Positions 57,401-63,400 of a stretch of 64,000 nt of DNA are shown piece after piece (position 1 is the first letter of the stretch; each line of letters begins with the position of its first letter). The position numbers and the translations under genes were made by a program. The stretch is from Leptobrachium leishanense (lineage: Eukaryota; Chordata; Amphibia; Anura; Megophryidae). The notes under the pieces are model-generated. The model was not told the origin of the DNA and ran no database searches. It worked only from the letters and a program-made list of their open reading frames with translations. The stretch is from assembly GCA_009667805.1 (NCBI GenBank), contig CM019069.1:53634422-53698421 (forward strand), read 5' to 3'.

Positions 57401-60400
57401 TTGTTTAATAGTTAGGAAAATTAATTTAAAATGAATAAACACATAAAACATTTCATACTATTGCCAAATATCTACAAAGGGTCCTTTCTAATGTTTAAAC
57501 TTATGCCAATGGGATGAAACCTTTTATGTTTTTATAAACCAAAGTAAAAGTGGGTGTACTAAATTTTGCTTTGTTCTTACAAATATAAAATGCTATTTGG
57601 CAAATTATGATTTTTTTTTAAATGTGTGCTGTTACCTTTGACTTTCAGATGAGCACTGGATTTAGCGTTAGCTGCCTGGAAATCGACACCACCTGCTTGA
57701 TCCAGGCGTACGTTGTAAAGGATGAGGAAGTGCTTTTTGCCTTCTTCTTTAATTTCACAGTCCTTCAAAAAATAATTGGACAATGTTCAGTATTTAAACC
57801 ATTTAACCACCAGTGTGTTAGAGTTGGAATGGTGCAAAAACAAACTTAATTTTACTAAAATTGGAAGTGTGGCTTTGAAAGCCTCAATAACATAAAACGG
57901 TCAGCAATCCTTGCTATTGCTTTGGATACAGTATCTAAAATTACACAAATGTGCAAAGTTGATAGAGTTGCAGTTTTCTTTATTTTTATAGAATTATAAA
58001 CTTTTATACATTCTTTTGTAAACCATATATTAAATTTCAGACTATTGCATGGGAAATGTGCACAAAATGTTTTAACATACATTCCTATTGCTGCAGTTTT
58101 ATGTTCCTTTATATAGAGGAATGTCAACAGCAAAACCCAGCTCTACATCTTCGAAATTTCAAAAATAAAATACAGTATGCAATCAGAGGATGCCATTAAA
58201 ACTTACTGGAGAAGAATGTACTGCATCTCCCTTCAGCTTCCAGGTAGCGTGAACATCTTCCTCAGATACTTCTGTCTCAAATCGTGCTGTTTCAGTTTCA
58301 ATAACCTCAACACTGTACAATGGACGGACAACCTTAATATCACGTTCTAAAAATCGGAGAAGGAGGAAGAGAGAAGAAGTCAAAAGACCATAAAATTAGA
58401 TAAACACGACACAGACATATATGGATTGCAAGGACACTAGTTTTACCTTCAATGTTGAGTTTCGAAGTTGTTTGGTCTGTACCACAGTCACAAGTATATT
58501 CACCAATGTCCTTTTTGGATGCTTTCTTGATGGTGAGGATACGTTTCTTGCCATCAGTTTTGATAATGACATTCTTTGATGGAATGATTTCCTGACCATC
58601 TTTGAACCATTTCACTGGGGCTTTAGCTTTACTGACTTCACACTGTAGAACAATGTCATCTTTCTCTACTGCAGTGTAATCTTGAAGCTTACTTGTAAAG
58701 TAGGGGTCTCCCTCTGTAAGCAAGTTATAAGAAAGTTACGATTAACGAGATTCCGTAGTACCATACCACATGGCAATTCAAAGCTACTGCATTAATAATA
58801 TATATATATATATCTATATATATATATATATATATTCAGAGGAAAGAGCACCAAGATGTGCAAAATGCGGTACACTTACGTTTTGACAGTCTTCAGCATC
58901 ATATGATCATATTATGTAACCAAATTACCATCATTTGTTTCCTAACTTTACATTGTTTAAAATCTATAAAAATCCTTAAAATTCTTAGAAATGGAGTTCT
59001 CTTTTTTAATGTTGTATTTATCTGTCTACAAAGCACCTGTCTATAATGCTTTGTTTATGGTGAGTGCAACCAAATATATGAAAAGCATTCTGAAAACCGT
59101 CACAATTGGTATCATACCTTAAGATTCTAGATCTGCTCCATTAGTAAACAGAAAAGCCACAAGGCATACAATACACAAATAACATGCAAGTTTTGACAAT
59201 TTTGCAGTAACGAAAAAACAACAATTATAATATAAATTGTCTTTTAAAATACATGTTCATTTTAGATAAGAATAAAAAATTATTTTGAATAACTTCATGC
59301 AAGAGAAAACAATTTGGAGCAGCTCATATAGAAATGAGAAAATATAGGAGGGGCTTTTTTTGGCATATTGCTGAAGTTTATTTAGAAAATAATGCCTTCA
59401 ACTGAACACTTACCAATGACTGTAAGTTTTGCATCACATGATTTTCCCATTGCTTCAACTTTAACAAGAGAAGTGTCATCCAGTGTAACATCTTTAAACC
59501 TGATGGTGTGGAATTTGCCTTCGTCGTGCATAGAAACCTGCTTGCTGGGATGAAGGCGTTGGTCGTTCTTTAGCCAGCTCACTTGAATGTTGTCATGAGA
59601 CAACTCAACAGTAAATTCAGCTGTTTCTTGCTCTTTAACAGTCACGTCTTTGAGTGGTGACACAAATTCAAGACGGATACCTGTAAGACATCACATAGCA
59701 TTTTCATTGTAAGATATTTAAATTAATGCTTGAAGCAAAGCTCACTCTGTATTCTCAATCAAAATAAAACCCTACAAACCTTCAATAATGAGCTTGCCAC
59801 TAGATCTTTTGTCTTCTGCTTCAAACAAGTATTTGGCTTCATCATCAAAGGCAGCAGACTTCAACACAAGTGCATTCCTTGTGCCTTCGGCAATGATCTC
59901 ATACTTATCATCTGCCTGGAGTTCCTGGGTGCCCTTCAGCCAACGGTATGATTTAGGTATCCTTGATACCTCACATTCAAATCGTGCTTCATCTTTTTCA
60001 AACACCTTGACGTCAGCGAGTGGAGTGATGAAGATGAGTGGAAGTTCTGCAAGATACAAAATGTTCTTAGCATAACATTTAACTCCAATATCTATGAGCT
60101 ATCATCTCAATAAACCTCTATACTCTAATGTTTTACTATAAATGTGGTTTAATGAAGACTTTTTATGTGTATTTAGTTATCTGCCTGACCTTAGATCATT
60201 ACCTATTTACTTATTCTTCAATACTTTAATATTATATCATACATCTCAAAAGATGACTACAGGGTTATTCAGAAATATCCATTGTTGTAACCACAACCAG
60301 CTTTGGTGTTTCAATAAGAGAAGATTCATCAGAGAAGCTTCTCCTGACTCTATATTTTCTTTTTGTGAAATGTTGTTGTCCTAGCTACCTTTATCTCTAG

Positions 60401-63400
60401 GAATTTTCATAACATTTCTTACCTTTCACTTTGAGATTAGCTTGATTTTTGGCATTTGCAGCCTGGAAGGAAACTTCTCCAGTCATATCCAATTTACAGT
60501 TGTAGAGGATCAGTACATGTTTCTTTCCATCTTCTATTATCTCATAGTCCTGTTTTTTAGCATTAAAAGCATAGGTATAGTGAGTTTAGATTTTTATTTT
60601 GTGGTTAAAAAAGAAACACAAAAACGCTCCATACAGCTAAGCCAAATCACTTACAGGTGATGGTGATATGATTTCTCCCTTTAGTTTCCATTGAGCATGA
60701 ACTTCAGGTTCTGAAATTTCAATTTCAAAGCGTGCAGTTTCGCCTTCAAACACCTCCACTCCGTACAAGGGGCGCTCAACTTTGATAATGCGTGCTAGGT
60801 TACAGAAGACAATTGGTTACAATTTACCAGAGCCAATCCAATGTGGTAACATTACAAATATAACACAACAAGTGATTCTTTGCAAATTACTCACCTTCAA
60901 TGTTTACATTTGCTTTTGTTTTATCTGTTCCACAATCACATACATAATCCCCTTTATTCTTTTCCTCAACCTTCTTAATAGTCAGAATTCTGCGTTTGCC
61001 TTCGACTTTGATAGACACAGTCTTTGAAGCTTTAATCTCTTCTCCATCTTTGAACCATTTCACTGGTACATCTTTGCTGAGCTCGCACTCCATAGTAATG
61101 TCGTCTTTCTCCACCGCGGTATAGTCTTGCAATTTCACGGTGAAGTAAGGATCAGCCTCTGTAAATGTACAACCCAAAATACTTAATGTACCGTTCGGTG
61201 TATGGTATCTATTTGGAATTATGAAACCTCTGGGAAAGATTTTATTTCAAAAACAATACAAACGACATAAAAACAACATTACACATAAAAATACAGACAA
61301 ACAGATATACACAGCGCATGAGACACACTTTTAAAAGAACGTAAATGATGTCCTTTTCTAAAAAGAACATAAAAGAGTAAGACAAACATAAACAGACATT
61401 TAAACTGTAGATGTGAGTTCAAGGGCATTAGTTATAGCAAAGTAAGCTGAGTTACATCACAACAGCTTTAGGTGCATCATATCACCTCCGACTTAATATT
61501 AGTTTTTTTATACCCGAAAACAGGTATGGGTCTTCTAGCTGGTCAAAAAAGGTTAATTAAAAAATAACAATGTAGTACTCATTATTTTTAGCTTTGAAAA
61601 GATAAGGCTTTAATAAATAATTAGTTTAAGTGAAAATGGACAAGGCAAACCAACTATCATTAGTTGAATTCTAAAGATTAACTATAAGTAAGATACATAG
61701 GGTATGTAAACTTAAAATAGTAGGAGAATTAACCCAGTGTTGTTATTTTTTAAGCTTTTACTTTTATTTAAAAAATGCATCATGCTTTTAAATAGGGAGA
61801 GCGCGAATGAGTAAGTTGTGCATGAAGCAGTTAGACTATAAAGTCAATAAGCATCAGAATTTATTAGATACAATAAGACATTAGCCATAGTACATAATAC
61901 ATAAAAATAAAGAGATTTAAAATGACACTAAAAGACTAGGAAAAGCCAAAAAGGCTGATTAAGAATTTTACTTATGAAACATATTTGGGAATAGTCTTGT
62001 AAGGATCTTTAACAGGGACTCTTAGAAAATCATGGCCAGTTCATTCATCAGTATACATTTTGATGAAGGTGATTGACATCCAGTCTTTGAATGCTAGATA
62101 GCTGGAGTTGAACTGTAGACATCTGCTGTAGCTAGGAATATATATACTGGGCATAATTATGGAAGAAGAATGCACATAAACACAACAAGAAGATAAAGAC
62201 GTAAGGGATGGTAACAGACAGTTTGACAACAGAAAAGGGTAAGACAACAAAAGAAGCGGAACGAAGAAAGGATTGTAAGAGCCAAGCAAGAATTTGTATT
62301 TTGCTCTGGCCACAAAAAGACTTGAGACTTGAGATGTAGTGCTTAAGACAAGCTTCAATCTAATGGCAGAAAATGGCTTCATAGCAACAGCATCCAGTTT
62401 ATGTTAAAAAATGAGAATCTGCTCTCTAACACAGACGGACCGTACCTAAGACTTTAAGCTTTGCAGTTGTATTTAAACCCTTGACTTCAGCTTTAATCTG
62501 GGAGATGTCATCAAGTGTAACTTCTCTGATCTCCAGCTTGTGTGTTTTGCCATCTTCCGAAATAAGAACTGTTCTACTGGTGTGAAGTTTCTTGTCGTTT
62601 CTGAACCACGTAACAGGCATATTTTCGTGGGAAAGTTCAAGCTCAAAGTGAGCTGTTTCTCCTTCTTTCACGGTCTGATCTTTAAGTGGTGAAATAAACT
62701 TAAGTCTTACACCTGAAACAGAAGTATCCACAGTTAACCCGCTGTACAAGAAAGCAGGGACTTACTGTACAGCTTTGATAATAGGTAGGGATGGGTCTGT
62801 TCATACTGTGTGCACAAATTATCTATTTAAAACCAAAAACAAGGGTAGAACTTATAATTTTAGGTCAATACAACCACTTGTGCACATTTGACAACTTGCC
62901 CATCTCTACTATTATAAACAACTTGCCTTCAACAGTGAGTTTTGCAGTAGATTTTTTGCCTTCGACCTCTGCTGTATAATCTCCTTCATCATCGAAAGCG
63001 GAATCATTAATGACAAGGATGTGCTTCTTTCCATCTGCAATTATGTCAAATTTGTCACCGGCCTTGATAATATCTGGGCCTTTGGACCATATGACATTTG
63101 CTTCACGTGTCAGAGCACATTCAAATCTAGCTTGACGTTTCTCCGGAACAGTAACATCTTTCAAAGGCACGGCGAAATCCAGCTCAATTTCTAAAGATAA
63201 AATGTGGCGTATAGATGTTAGATTTTGGATGAACAGACGTACAGACAGCTGAAGTACCTATGGAATTAACTCAACCTTACCTTTCACTGTAAGTATGGCT
63301 GTGGTGACTGCATTTAATGCTTGGTAAAGAACCTCTCCAGCCTGTTCAACTTTAACTTTGTGCAGAGAAAGGAATCGTTTTCCTCCTTCTGCTTTGATTT

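Larger units (their letters stand above)
57636..60046 (-). repeat. ttn: distal I-band four-Ig unit, copy 2
   Basis: E7, E8, E9 and E10+E11. Members: [70 protein letters not shown]. Each matches the same-numbered member of copy 1 (60423-63190) and only the fourth is split by an intron, at the same place and phase. Confidence 0.88.
60423..63190 (-). repeat. ttn: distal I-band four-Ig unit, copy 1
   Basis: E2, E3, E4 and E5+E6. Members: [71 protein letters not shown]1 looks like the end of the fourth member of a further copy, mostly outside the window. Confidence 0.88.
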
